A stretch of 64,000 nucleotides of DNA from NCBI GenBank assembly GCA_902386205.1, contig CABMIH010000075.1, positions 25,579 to 89,578 on the forward strand. Reading direction: 5' to 3'. The position numbers were made by a program, and so were the translations under genes. This stretch comes from an uncultured archaeon. GTDB taxonomy: Archaea; Halobacteriota; Methanosarcinia; Methanosarcinales; Methanoperedenaceae. How positions within the stretch are numbered: position 1 is the first letter of the stretch; each line of letters begins with the position of its first letter. The notes under the pieces were generated by a model, which saw nothing but the letters and a program-made list of their open reading frames with translations, did no database searches and was not told the origin of the DNA. Positions 45,320 to 54,641 of the stretch are shown here, one piece after another.

Positions 45320-47386
45320 ATGCATCTCATCATAACAGAGAAACATGACACTGCTAAGAGGATAGCGGCGATACTGTCTGAAAAGAAGCCCGCAAAGGAG
45401 AGGGTGAACGGTGTCGATGTATATAAATTCGACGGCAAAGCCGTCATAGGTCTTTCAGGCCACATCGTCGAAGTGGATTTCCCTAAGGACTATAACAACT
45501 GGCAGAAAACAGACTTGAAAGAGCTTGTGCATGCTGACGTGGTGATGAACCCGACACATGCCAATATCGTCACAGCCTTGCGGAAACTCGGAAAAGAGGC
45601 AATACATCTCACAATAGCCACTGACTACGACAGGGAAGGAGAGCTTATCGGCGTGGAAGCGCTGAACTTAATAAAGAAAGTAAAACCCGAAATCCCTGCC
45701 GACCGCGTGCATTACAGCACCATAACCCCTGCAGAAATAAAAAAAGCATTTTCCCATCCGACAAGGATCGATTTTAACCTCGCGGCCGCCGGTGAGTCCA
45801 GGCAGGTCATAGACCTGATATGGGGTGCTGTCCTTACCCGGTTTGTTTCCTTGAGTTCAGGCAGGCTCGGGGATAAGTTCCTCTCAGTAGGCAGGGTGCA
45901 GTCGCCCACTCTTGCCATAATAGTGAATCGTGAAAAAGAACGAGAAGCCTTCGTGCCAGTTCCTTACTGGGAGCTCTTTGCGATTCTTGTAAACGGCGGA
46001 GAATTCGAGGTCCAGCATAAGAAAGGGCGTTTCCTGGACAGGGCCGAAGCTGAAGGAATCCTTGCAAAACTCGGCAAAACCGGTACAGTAAAAAGCATCG
46101 ACCTGGGAAAAAGAAATGAAAAGCCTCCCACTCCTTTTAACACCACTGAATTCCTGCGCGCAGCAAGCGCCATCGGGGTTTCGCCGGCAAATGCCATGAG
46201 GATAGCGGAATACCTCTACGTTAACGGGTTCATCTCATACCCGCGTACAGATAATACGGTTTATCCTCAAACCCTTGATACCAAAAGCATTATCGAATCC
46301 TTCCTGAATACCGAATTCAGGGAATATGCGCAGAAGCTGCTTCTGGGAAATCTCACACCCACAAGGGGCAAAAAAGAAACAACAGACCATCCGCCGATAC
46401 ATCCTGCCACGCCGGTCAAAAGAGGCGACCTCAAGGAAGATGAATGGAAAATTTACGAGCTTGTGGTCAGGCGGTTCTTTGCCACATTCGCAGGAGAAAC
46501 GCAATGGGAGACCATGGCGGTTATCGTGGATATAAGCGGTGAGGAGTTCGGGGCAAATGGCGCAAGGCTTGTGGAGCCGGGCTGGAGATGGTATTATTCC
46601 TATAATGTGCCTGAAGACAGGATACTACCGAAGCTCAAGGAAGGGCAGGTCCTGACAGTTAAAGACGTGAATCTCATTGGAAAAGAAACGCAGCCTCCTT
46701 CAAGATACGGCCAGGGCCACCTGATAAAGATAATGGAAGACCTGGGCCTGGGGACAAAATCAACGCGCCACGAAATTATATCCAAGCTGTATTCAAGGGC
46801 ATACGTTCACGGAAACCCCCTGCAGCCCACAAAGACCGCCTACGCTGTGATCGAGGCGCTTGAAAAGTATGCCAACACCATCACAAAACCCGACATGACA
46901 AGCAAACTGGAGATAGACATGGATGAAATATCCGAAGGCAAGATCACCGAGGATTACGTTATCAAGGAATCCAGGGACATGCTTGGCGAGGTTTTCAAAG
47001 ACATGTCAAAGAACCAGGAGCTGATCAGCGAATCCCTCAGGAACGGTTTATATGAGGACAAGATCATCGGCACATGCCAGAAATGTTCCTCTGACCTGAT
47101 AATCCGCAAATCCAAAAAAGGCTCAAGATTTATAGGATGCTCGGCTTACCCTAACTGTGATTTTACCCTCCCTCTGCCAAAGAGCGGCCAGATAATCGTT
47201 ACAGATAAGCAGTGCAACGACCACGGTCTTTATTTCATCAATATAATAAACAAAGCAAAACGACCGTGGGACGTGGGCTGCCCGCACTGCAATTTTATCG
47301 AATGGCAAAAGAAGCTTGAAGAAGAGAAGAAAAACGGTACTGTAAAAAAAGAAGATAAGACCACTAATAAAAAGACGAATAAATAA
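45320..47386 (+). CDS. topA: DNA topoisomerase I (type IA)
   Basis: A 688-residue enzyme. The TOPRIM domain starts MHLIITEKHDTAKRIAAILS; TIATDYDREGELIG has the metal-binding DxD pattern; the catalytic Tyr lies in NGFISYPRTDNTVYP; GQGHLIKIMEDLGLGTKSTR is conserved. Two C-terminal zinc fingers (CQKCSSDLII with CSAYPNC; and CNDHGLY with CPHC) complete it. ATG 45320 with GAGG upstream is preferred over an upstream TTG. The C-terminal end is a Lys-rich tail. Confidence 0.95.
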   Translation: MHLIITEKHDTAKRIAAILSEKKPAKERVNGVDVYKFDGKAVIGLSGHIVEVDFPKDYNNWQKTDLKELVHADVVMNPTHANIVTALRKLGKEAIHLTIATDYDREGELIGVEALNLIKKVKPEIPADRVHYSTITPAEIKKAFSHPTRIDFNLAAAGESRQVIDLIWGAVLTRFVSLSSGRLGDKFLSVGRVQSPTLAIIVNREKEREAFVPVPYWELFAILVNGGEFEVQHKKGRFLDRAEAEGILAKLGKTGTVKSIDLGKRNEKPPTPFNTTEFLRAASAIGVSPANAMRIAEYLYVNGFISYPRTDNTVYPQTLDTKSIIESFLNTEFREYAQKLLLGNLTPTRGKKETTDHPPIHPATPVKRGDLKEDEWKIYELVVRRFFATFAGETQWETMAVIVDISGEEFGANGARLVEPGWRWYYSYNVPEDRILPKLKEGQVLTVKDVNLIGKETQPPSRYGQGHLIKIMEDLGLGTKSTRHEIISKLYSRAYVHGNPLQPTKTAYAVIEALEKYANTITKPDMTSKLEIDMDEISEGKITEDYVIKESRDMLGEVFKDMSKNQELISESLRNGLYEDKIIGTCQKCSSDLIIRKSKKGSRFIGCSAYPNCDFTLPLPKSGQIIVTDKQCNDHGLYFINIINKAKRPWDVGCPHCNFIEWQKKLEEEKKNGTVKKEDKTTNKKTNK

Positions 47387-47401
47387 CCTATTGGAGAAGT
47401 T

Positions 47402-47623
47402 TCATTTCCTTTTCCTGATCCTTATCCTGATAAAATCATCCTCATCTTCAATACTCACAACTTCCTGGTCGTGGATCTTGCTCCATTTCGGTATTGTTTC
47501 TTTTGCGGTCTGGTCATCGGTTATGACCTCAAGTTCCTCACCAGGCTCCATCTCAGATATCTTCCGTTTTGCATAAAAAAGCGGGAGAGGGCATACCTTG
47601 CCCCTGACGTCAAGTTTTTCCAT
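47402..47623 (-). CDS. tusA: TusA-family sulfur carrier
   Basis: A 73-residue protein with VRGKVCPLPLFYAKRKI, where Cys11 in CPLP is the persulfide carrier. It follows the MoeA fusion by 16 nt. In bacteria TusA passes sulfur to tRNA thiolation and to molybdenum cofactor; next to a MoeA-type gene the second is a fair guess. It converges with topA. Confidence 0.87.
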   Translation of the reverse strand: MEKLDVRGKVCPLPLFYAKRKISEMEPGEELEVITDDQTAKETIPKWSKIHDQEVVSIEDEDDFIRIRIRKRK

Positions 47624-47639
47624 GTAAGCATAATTGTTC

Positions 47640-49547
47640 TTAAGGATATTGAACTATTTCCCCAGTCCTCTCATATGCCCGAAGCCCGCAAGGCAGTTTT
47701 TCCCTGAATTCGTCCGATCTTAGCGCCTCAAGGAATATTTTTATCTCCCCTGTTCCAAGAAGTCCTTTGCGGATCACGAAATCATATTCCTCATCCGCGA
47801 TCTTGATGAATTTGAGCCCGTTGAGTTCAGCTACCGTACGGATTCCAACTCCTGCATCAGCTTTACTTAGCCGGACAGCCGAGGCGACAGCGCTATGGGT
47901 TTTTGCCTCGGTATGATAACCTTCTATACTTTCGGTCACTTCTTCAAATGGGATGCCCTTTTGTTCCGCAATCTTTTGCAGCTTTAAGTCGGTCAGCACC
48001 CTTGTCCCCGAACCCGTGTTCCTGTTGATGATCCTCACATTAATAATATCTTCAAATCCTCTGATGCTGCTATCTTTTCTCACTATCAAACCCTGCTCCC
48101 TCAGGTAGCCTTTGACGATTACCGCATCGTGGATACCGAACATGCCGGGGAAAGGGACATTATACACCCCGGACTCATCAAGGAGATGCACACCGGCGAT
48201 ATCGGCTGTGCCGCTTCGGATAGCGCTTAAGCCCCCTGAGGAGCCCGCATTGATCACCCGCATTTTCAGGTCCATGATATCTGAAAGGGTATCAAGCCCG
48301 AGGCAGTGGCTTCCTACGAAAAGAAGGTCATAGGTTTCAAGTTTCCCGAAAAGGGTGACCACCACGGTCTCACCCGCATCTATCATTTCCACATTGCCGG
48401 GAATTTCAATAAAACCATCGGCCTCTGAAAGAGTGGTTATGGCGCCTGAGCCTTTTTCGATAGGATAAGCCCATCCCCTGACAATGCCGACCGGAAGAAG
48501 CTGGCTTCGTCCTCCGGAGCGTACAAGGGAAGCCATTTTTGCCTTCGTTTTGATCCGCTCTTCTATTTTCCCGGTGGCTCTCCTGATGACTGGAGACACG
48601 AATTCATTAAAAATCGTGAGGGCTGATGCCGGATATCCCGGAAGGCCAAAAACCGGTTTCCCGAATGCAGTCCCTATGATAGCGGGCTTTCCAGGTTTTA
48701 TGTCTATCCCGTGGGCAAGGACAGATCCGTGCTCCCCGATTATCCTGTACATGATATCGCCCGAGCCTGCCGATGTACTTCCTGATGTAAGGATGATGTC
48801 GCATTCGTTTCCTGCTTTTTCAAGGGCGTTTTTCATAAGAGCCTCATCGTCCCTTATTATGCCGTAATTAATGGGAATGCCGCCGCATTCTTTCACAGCA
48901 GATGATAACGAAAAAGAATTGATATCGTAGATCCTGCCGGGTTTTAGTTCGTTCCCCGGTTCTTCAAGCTCGTTCCCTGTTGAGATCATACCAACATTCA
49001 GGCTATAGACCATTACTGTTTTCCTGCCAACGGCGGCAAGGACGCCGATATCCCTGGAACCAAGAAGTGTCCCTATTTTCAGCACCCGCTCACCTGCCAT
49101 GATATCCGAGCCCGCGTGCATTACATTCTCGTTGATCGAGACCGGGCGAAAGACCTGGATATCGGCCCCGGCGCCAGTATATTCCACCATCACCACGGCA
49201 TCGGCGCCAGATGGCATGACTGCGCCTGTTGCGATCTCAACTGTCTCGCCTTTTCTTATGTGGATGTCGGAGTTTGTTCCTGCCGGGATCGAGCCTGTAA
49301 GCTTCAGTTGCACCGGCCTGTCTTCACGGGCAAGGTATGTATCCCTGGCATGGACCGCGTAGCCGTCCATCGAAGCCCTGTTAAAAGGCGGGACATCGAC
49401 CCGGGATATTACATCCTCGGCAAGAACAAGGCCTGATGCATTTCCAATATCGATCCCGATAGTGCGGGGCCTGATACCAAGGCTTTTGATAATGTCGTTC
49501 GCTTCATCCTTCGTGACAAGTTCCCGGAATTCTTTTCTCACATGCAT
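47640..49547 (-). CDS. moeA: MoeA molybdopterin molybdotransferase fused to a PBP-like (LysR-substrate-type) domain
   Basis: A 635-residue fusion. Residues 1-400 are MoeA (PPFNRASMDGYAVHARDTYL, ATGAVMPSGADAVVMVEYTG, LTSGSTSAGSGDIMYRIIGE, FGLPGYPASALTIFNEFVSP), which inserts Mo into molybdopterin. Residues from about 415 form a periplasmic-binding-protein-like domain (DLLFVGSHCLGLDTLSDIMD, VRIINRNTGSGTRVLTDLKL) that may sense molybdate or tungstate. Such fusions are common in archaea. TusA follows. Confidence 0.9.
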   Translation of the reverse strand: MHVRKEFRELVTKDEANDIIKSLGIRPRTIGIDIGNASGLVLAEDVISRVDVPPFNRASMDGYAVHARDTYLAREDRPVQLKLTGSIPAGTNSDIHIRKGETVEIATGAVMPSGADAVVMVEYTGAGADIQVFRPVSINENVMHAGSDIMAGERVLKIGTLLGSRDIGVLAAVGRKTVMVYSLNVGMISTGNELEEPGNELKPGRIYDINSFSLSSAVKECGGIPINYGIIRDDEALMKNALEKAGNECDIILTSGSTSAGSGDIMYRIIGEHGSVLAHGIDIKPGKPAIIGTAFGKPVFGLPGYPASALTIFNEFVSPVIRRATGKIEERIKTKAKMASLVRSGGRSQLLPVGIVRGWAYPIEKGSGAITTLSEADGFIEIPGNVEMIDAGETVVVTLFGKLETYDLLFVGSHCLGLDTLSDIMDLKMRVINAGSSGGLSAIRSGTADIAGVHLLDESGVYNVPFPGMFGIHDAVIVKGYLREQGLIVRKDSSIRGFEDIINVRIINRNTGSGTRVLTDLKLQKIAEQKGIPFEEVTESIEGYHTEAKTHSAVASAVRLSKADAGVGIRTVAELNGLKFIKIADEEYDFVIRKGLLGTGEIKIFLEALRSDEFREKLPCGLRAYERTGEIVQYP

Positions 49548-49628
49548 TTACATGAGGCTTTAATTAAAATGTTTATCTATGTTTCAGAAAGGTATTTATA
49601 AACGCAATATATTAATAAAAGTGAAATT

Positions 49629-51053
49629 ATGAATGAGCTTAGAAAAATATTAAGAGAGAGAGGCCCGATAAAAAAAGTCGGCGTCATAGGCATGGGTTAT
49701 GTGGGAATACCTGCTGCGGTCTTATTTGCAGAGCAATTCGATTTTGTCTGGGGATTCCAGCGCGATTCGCCAAGTTCGGGTCATAAAATAAAAATGCTGA
49801 ACGAGGGGCAAAGCCCGCTAAAGGGGGAAGAGCCGGGTCTTGAAGAACTGATAAAAAAAGTAAGGACAGAGGGGAAATTTGAAAGCACATCCGATTTTTC
49901 AAAGATACGCGAGGTGGACGCGGTCACCCTGGCGATACAAACGCCTTTTAAGGATAATGTGAGCCTTGAGCCGGATTTTGGCGCGCTTGAGGAGGGCATC
50001 AGACAGATAGGAAAGAATCTTGAGAGAGGCGTCCTTGTGGTGCTTGAATCCACGATCACACCCGGAACGACTAAGGGCTTTGCTGCCGATATCCTGAACA
50101 GCGAATCCGGGCTTGTGGCTGGTGAGGATTTTGCGCTTGCGCACGCACCCGAGAGAGTGATGGTGGGAAGGTTACTTCGCAACATCCAGGAGCATGACAG
50201 GATAGTGGGCGGGATAAACAAAGAAAGCACAGAGCGCGCCGTGGAACTGTACACGCCGGTCCTGACAAAGGGAAAAATAATACCGATGGATTCAACAGCG
50301 GCAGAGGTGACAAAGACGGCAGAGAACACCTTCAGGGACTTACAGATAGCTGCGGTCAATGAACTTGCCTTATACTGCGAGGCCATGAGGATAAACGTGT
50401 ACGATGTAAGGGCGGGCATAGACAGCCTGAAAGGAGAGGGGATAACAAGGGCCATTCTTTATCCGGGAGCAGGCGTGGGCGGGCACTGCCTGACAAAGGA
50501 TACTTACCATCTTGAAAGAGGCGCAAGGATAGCGGGCATGGGCCTTGATTATCCTGAGAATGCGGATTCACTCTACGTCCTTGCAAGGAAGATCAACGAT
50601 TTCATGCCCCTCCATATGTACAACCTCACGAAGGAAGGGCTTGAAAGGGCGGGGAAGAAAGTCAGGGGCGCAAAAGTGGCAATTCTTGGCTGGGCGTTCA
50701 TCAACAACTCCGACGATACGAGAAATACACCCGCTGAGCCGTATTATGACCTGCTTATCAAAAACGGCGCAAAGGCAAGCATCCACGACCCTTATGTTTT
50801 CGAGTATGGAAAACTCAAAATCTCGCAGGATTTGGATGGATGCATAAAAGGGGCCGACGCTGTGGTGATATTTACGGGGCATAGCCAGTATAAAGGTCTT
50901 AAGGCCGGGATGATAAAGAAGCTGGCGGGGTCAGGGCGCCCTGTGATTATTGATGGCAGGAATATGGTGGATGCGGATGCTTTCATTAAGGAAGGGTTTG
51001 TCTATAAGGGGATAGGAAGGGGGGATAAGAATTATCATGAGGTGGTGGGGTAA
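49629..51053 (+). CDS. wecC: Nucleotide-sugar dehydrogenase (UDP-N-acetylmannosamine dehydrogenase-like)
   Basis: A 474-residue UDP-glucose/GDP-mannose dehydrogenase family member. The NAD fold starts VGVIGMGYVGIPAAVLFAEQ; the catalytic region is GVGGHCLTKDTYHL with the nucleophilic Cys. A C-terminal Rossmann domain (KVAILGWAFINNSDDTRNTP) follows. It oxidises a UDP-sugar for surface glycans. The substrate sugar is not certain; the gene stands alone. Confidence 0.85.
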   Translation: MNELRKILRERGPIKKVGVIGMGYVGIPAAVLFAEQFDFVWGFQRDSPSSGHKIKMLNEGQSPLKGEEPGLEELIKKVRTEGKFESTSDFSKIREVDAVTLAIQTPFKDNVSLEPDFGALEEGIRQIGKNLERGVLVVLESTITPGTTKGFAADILNSESGLVAGEDFALAHAPERVMVGRLLRNIQEHDRIVGGINKESTERAVELYTPVLTKGKIIPMDSTAAEVTKTAENTFRDLQIAAVNELALYCEAMRINVYDVRAGIDSLKGEGITRAILYPGAGVGGHCLTKDTYHLERGARIAGMGLDYPENADSLYVLARKINDFMPLHMYNLTKEGLERAGKKVRGAKVAILGWAFINNSDDTRNTPAEPYYDLLIKNGAKASIHDPYVFEYGKLKISQDLDGCIKGADAVVIFTGHSQYKGLKAGMIKKLAGSGRPVIIDGRNMVDADAFIKEGFVYKGIGRGDKNYHEVVG

Positions 51054-51118
51054 CGGGGGTTCGTGTTTTTCCTGTTTGAAACGTTAACCGTAGTACGTTA
51101 TTCTTATTGAAGAGGTTA

Positions 51119-51592
51119 TTAATCTATTCTAACAATATCGTCAAAGTTACAATTACAATTATATCTAAATATATTTAATTGCTTGCCATAAAAATTTAAA
51201 ACTTTTCTTTTTAAAAGTCGCCTATCAATGGAACTTATAGATTTTGATAAAAGAACTGGATAAAGTGTTGATTTGTTGATATGAAATTCAGATAGTATTT
51301 TTTGAACTACTTTTATACTTTCCTCTAACTGTTCACCTACGTAGTCTACTTTAACATTGTTGCTTTTACATTCAATAATCACTATAATAACTCCTTTTTC
51401 AGAATGATGGAAAATAAAACAATCACAAATCTTTTCAGTTAGATGGAATTCTTGCTTATATAAATCTCCATCAATAATTATAGTGGAATTATCAAATTCT
51501 CCTAAAGAAATCTTACACCTTTTTTTAATAATATTATTAGTTAAAATTAAACAATTTTTATATTTTTGTTTAATAAATCTAATACAAGCCAT
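51119..51592 (-). CDS. Candidate PD-(D/E)XK nuclease, partner of an ABC-type ATPase
   Basis: A 157-residue protein from a strongly AT-rich segment. Asp57 in ICDCFIFHH, then Glu74-Cys-Lys76 in VIIVIIECKS, fit the D-x(n)-ExK catalytic pattern of restriction-endonuclease-like proteins; Gln88/Glu87 on the following helix (VGEQLEESIKVVQKIL) are consistent. It lies eight bases downstream of an OLD/AAA-type ATPase gene on the same strand. Together they look like a two-gene defence module. The family is not one I can name. Confidence 0.5.
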   Translation of the reverse strand: MACIRFIKQKYKNCLILTNNIIKKRCKISLGEFDNSTIIIDGDLYKQEFHLTEKICDCFIFHHSEKGVIIVIIECKSNNVKVDYVGEQLEESIKVVQKILSEFHINKSTLYPVLLSKSISSIDRRLLKRKVLNFYGKQLNIFRYNCNCNFDDIVRID

Positions 51593-51600
51593 TTAAGCCT

Positions 51601-53145
51601 CTATTTAATTTTTTGCCGAAGATTGGCTGTTTGATTATACAATTTATCTATTATTATAGCAAATTCTTCATCAGAAATACCATTTTCATCAATTTCTATT
51701 TTTTCAGAAACAGCTCCATCTATTTTATCCGAATATCTGAAAAGATATGCACCAACTTCTGATGAAACAAGACAATCTTCTCTTGAATATCCACTTTCAA
51801 TTAAATCATTTTCATTGAGATTACTCATAAATATCTGATTATTCAACTGTTGTAATAATATATCGCTATGAGTCGTAATTATCACTTTTACTCCTTTTCT
51901 AACTAATCTTGCTATTACCCTAGCAAAAATTCTCTGAATATCAGGATGTAAATGGGCTTCCGGTTCTTCGATAATCAGAAAACTATTTTTTTGAATGATA
52001 TGCCTTAGGTATAAAACAAATGGAGCAATTTCAGATACCATTGAGGATGTTTTGTGAAGAGGAATTCTAGAATTCGAAACCACATATGAGATTTCGGGAT
52101 ATGAATGTTTATCATAATCAACTCTTATTGAACCGTTAATCATTTCTTTTTCGATGAAAGTGGCAATGTCATCAAAATCTCCTTGCCGTCTTCTCATTTC
52201 ATACTGAAATAACTTAACTATGAAATCAGATACGACACCAGATAATGCGGGAATATTCATAGGTTTTATACCTGCCATTGATGCCATTTCAACGAAGGAA
52301 GCGGCAAGCACTTTATGCCCTTGGAGAAGTCCCGATCTTGCGGCTGGTAAATAGTTAATATCTGTAGCTTCTAAAAAATTATTCATTGCCTTTCCCCACT
52401 TTTCGAATAGAATACCTAATATATTATTTAGGAGATTTTTTTTATCAATTTTTCCATCTTTTACACATATGAAAATTTTATTTTTTTTTGTAGATATATT
52501 ATTCTTTTCCCCTCTTTCGATTACGAAAATCAATTTTTCTATATCATCACAAAAAAAGCTTTCCAGAAACAGTTCTCCTTTATATAATCTAAATGAATAA
52601 GAAAGCATTTTTGATTTGAAATAAAAATTTATAGCTTTTTTGGAGCCAAATCTTTCTAATTCTTTAAGAGTACTTGCAAAAGTTGTAGATATGATTTTTT
52701 CAAATCTATCTTTAAAATCTCCTATCAATATTTCATAAAATAATTTTTTTAAATCGTTTGGAAAAGCTGAAAATTCAATTATATCTTTTTTCTTATCTTC
52801 TATTTCTTTTGAGACAGTATCCATCCATTCAGAAATGATCTTGTTTTCGAGCTTACCTGTTTCTACTTTATAGAAATCTTCAGTCCCTTCCTGCAATCTC
52901 ATCTGAATAAATCTGTTATAGTGAAGCATTGCTCTGGTGGGCACCCTATAGCTCCGATAAAATGGAGATACAATATAACCTAGAAAATTTTGGTTTGCTT
53001 TTAAAATCGAATATATCAACATTGCAGTATAAGATTTGCCAGAATTATTAGGGCCTATGAATATTGTCAAAGGTTTAATATCTATATCTAAATGATTAAG
53101 AGGTCCAAAATCATTTGCTTTAATTGAGAAAATTCCAGTATTCAT
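51601..53145 (-). CDS. AAA/ABC-type ATPase (OLD-like, no TOPRIM domain)
   Basis: A 514-residue SMC-like ATPase. Walker A is IFIGPNNSGKSYTAML (residues 29-44). The long insert is helical. In the C-terminal third, FLIIEEPEAHLHPDIQRIFA holds Walker B and the D-loop, and VIITTHSDILLQQLNN the switch His. It resembles AAA_15/AAA_21 ATPases of phage-defence systems such as OLD, PARIS (AriA) or Septu, but the TOPRIM nuclease of OLD is absent and the partner gene supplies a nuclease-like domain. AT-rich, therefore likely acquired. Confidence 0.75.
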   Translation of the reverse strand: MNTGIFSIKANDFGPLNHLDIDIKPLTIFIGPNNSGKSYTAMLIYSILKANQNFLGYIVSPFYRSYRVPTRAMLHYNRFIQMRLQEGTEDFYKVETGKLENKIISEWMDTVSKEIEDKKKDIIEFSAFPNDLKKLFYEILIGDFKDRFEKIISTTFASTLKELERFGSKKAINFYFKSKMLSYSFRLYKGELFLESFFCDDIEKLIFVIERGEKNNISTKKNKIFICVKDGKIDKKNLLNNILGILFEKWGKAMNNFLEATDINYLPAARSGLLQGHKVLAASFVEMASMAGIKPMNIPALSGVVSDFIVKLFQYEMRRRQGDFDDIATFIEKEMINGSIRVDYDKHSYPEISYVVSNSRIPLHKTSSMVSEIAPFVLYLRHIIQKNSFLIIEEPEAHLHPDIQRIFARVIARLVRKGVKVIITTHSDILLQQLNNQIFMSNLNENDLIESGYSREDCLVSSEVGAYLFRYSDKIDGAVSEKIEIDENGISDEEFAIIIDKLYNQTANLRQKIK

Positions 53146-53268
53146 TTACATTCCATAATTCGTATTGTACATATATATGTTCCTAATATTTCTCTTAAAA
53201 CCACTCTGCCGACACTTACGGTCAATTATCATAACTACACCAAGCAAGACTGTAAGTCCCCAACCATA

Positions 53269-53311
53269 GCGCTCCCGGTATCGGTGAGGCCGGGGGGCGC
53301 TGCGAAGTGCG
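53269..53311 (+). repeat. GC-rich hairpin repeat, copy 1 of 4
   Basis: GCGC-TCCCGG, an 11-nt loop TATCGGTGAGG, then CCGGGG-G-GCGC, followed by TGCGAAGTGCG. It sits in the 215-nt gap between the ATPase gene and the HD gene. Three further copies at 55423, 56518 and 57218 share the stem, loop and tail. Confidence 0.75.
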
Positions 53312-53360
53312 AAGCGTGCGGTTTTCCATGCATTGCTTCTGTCTCCATGTTCCAATAGGG

Positions 53361-54629
53361 TCATGCCAATATAATGTCTTTTGCAAGCTCATTTATAGTC
53401 ATTTTATATTCTTCAGGGCAGAAAATATAGAATTTGTATCGCGGCTCTTGCTTTGCAAAAATTGGAGATTCCTTATCAAGCTCAGTAACTTTCCCGTTAT
53501 CATTTTCAATCAGTATAGGCGTTTTATCGGCTTTAAAAAACTCATAAGAGGATTTATACAATGTATTTTCAATCTTCTGTAAATGCGCTATTATAAAATC
53601 CTTATCACATTTGCAGCTATCAGCTAAACTTACCTCCAGCCTCCTTAAATCCTCTGTCTGTAAACTCATTATCTCGCGTTTTTTCAAAGCGTCCTCTATC
53701 AATTTCAAATCAATTTCAAAACCTCTTTTTAATAAATTCCTGTTCTCAAGGTCATTTATCAATTTGTATGCGTTACTTTGAGGGGTAGACAGTATTTTTT
53801 GAAAAAGCCTGTTATCATCCAGTGAAAGATAATTAGCCAAAAAGTTGGGATCATCAATTTTCAACATTTTATTATCCAATGCTCCATCTCTTACTGCAAC
53901 CTCAACAGCCCGCTGTAACATGCTGTCGGAAATTGCCCTGGCATGATGATAATAAACCTGTGTATGCATTAAATACCTTGCCAGACGATAACCTTCAAGT
54001 GCGTCCATCCCTTTCCTTAAAACCGTAATATATGATTTCTTCCCATCTCTTTTCTTATTAATGGTATGAAGGATTCTCTCAATATCAAAAACACCGTATG
54101 TTACTCCTATATGATACGAATCCCTTCTTAAGTAATCAAGTCTATCTGCATCAATATTACCTGAGATTATCTCGCTGTTAACTGTATCATTCATGCTATC
54201 AAATAAAGACAGTACATCTTCTTTCTTATCCCCTAAAACCGTGTATATTCCTTTATCAGCTTCTATTATTTTGCGTGTAATATCTTCATGGCTGATATTC
54301 CTTTTGTTTAAAAATTCAAGGATCGTTTCGAAATTATGGGAAAGCGGACCATGCCCGATATCATGAAGTATTGCAGCATAACGGATAATCTCCGTATCAT
54401 AATCGCTCAACTCCAATTTTTGAGCTATTCTATTAGCGATATGTAAAACACCCAGCGTATGCTCAAATCTGGAGTGGCATGCGCCTGGATAAACCAGGTG
54501 CGTATTTCCTAACTGCTTTATCCTTCTTAGCCTTTGAACTACTGGAACTCCTAAAAGCTCAATTTCCTTTTTAGTGAGACCAATAAAACCATACAGCGGA
54601 TCTCTTATAAATTTCTCGATCTTAAGCAT
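53361..54629 (-). CDS. HD-superfamily phosphohydrolase (YwfO-like)
   Basis: A 422-residue COG1078-type HD protein. RFEHTLGVLHIANRIAQKLE gives His57; AAILHDIGHGPLSHNFE gives the HD pair at 89-90; DADRLDYLRRDSYHIG carries the later Asp. The closest pattern I know is Bacillus YwfO, whose neighbour is YwgA, and here a YwgA-like gene is directly upstream. Nucleotide triphosphate hydrolysis is likely; a defence or nucleotide-pool role is open. Confidence 0.82.
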   Translation of the reverse strand: MLKIEKFIRDPLYGFIGLTKKEIELLGVPVVQRLRRIKQLGNTHLVYPGACHSRFEHTLGVLHIANRIAQKLELSDYDTEIIRYAAILHDIGHGPLSHNFETILEFLNKRNISHEDITRKIIEADKGIYTVLGDKKEDVLSLFDSMNDTVNSEIISGNIDADRLDYLRRDSYHIGVTYGVFDIERILHTINKKRDGKKSYITVLRKGMDALEGYRLARYLMHTQVYYHHARAISDSMLQRAVEVAVRDGALDNKMLKIDDPNFLANYLSLDDNRLFQKILSTPQSNAYKLINDLENRNLLKRGFEIDLKLIEDALKKREIMSLQTEDLRRLEVSLADSCKCDKDFIIAHLQKIENTLYKSSYEFFKADKTPILIENDNGKVTELDKESPIFAKQEPRYKFYIFCPEEYKMTINELAKDIILA

Positions 54630-54641
54630 TCAGCATCCAAT

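Noticed and set aside
51119..53145. Gabija or PARIS as name for the ATPase module
   Set aside because: Neither a UvrD-like helicase nor a TOPRIM nuclease is present; the partner is a small PD-(D/E)XK-like protein, so the name would not be supported.
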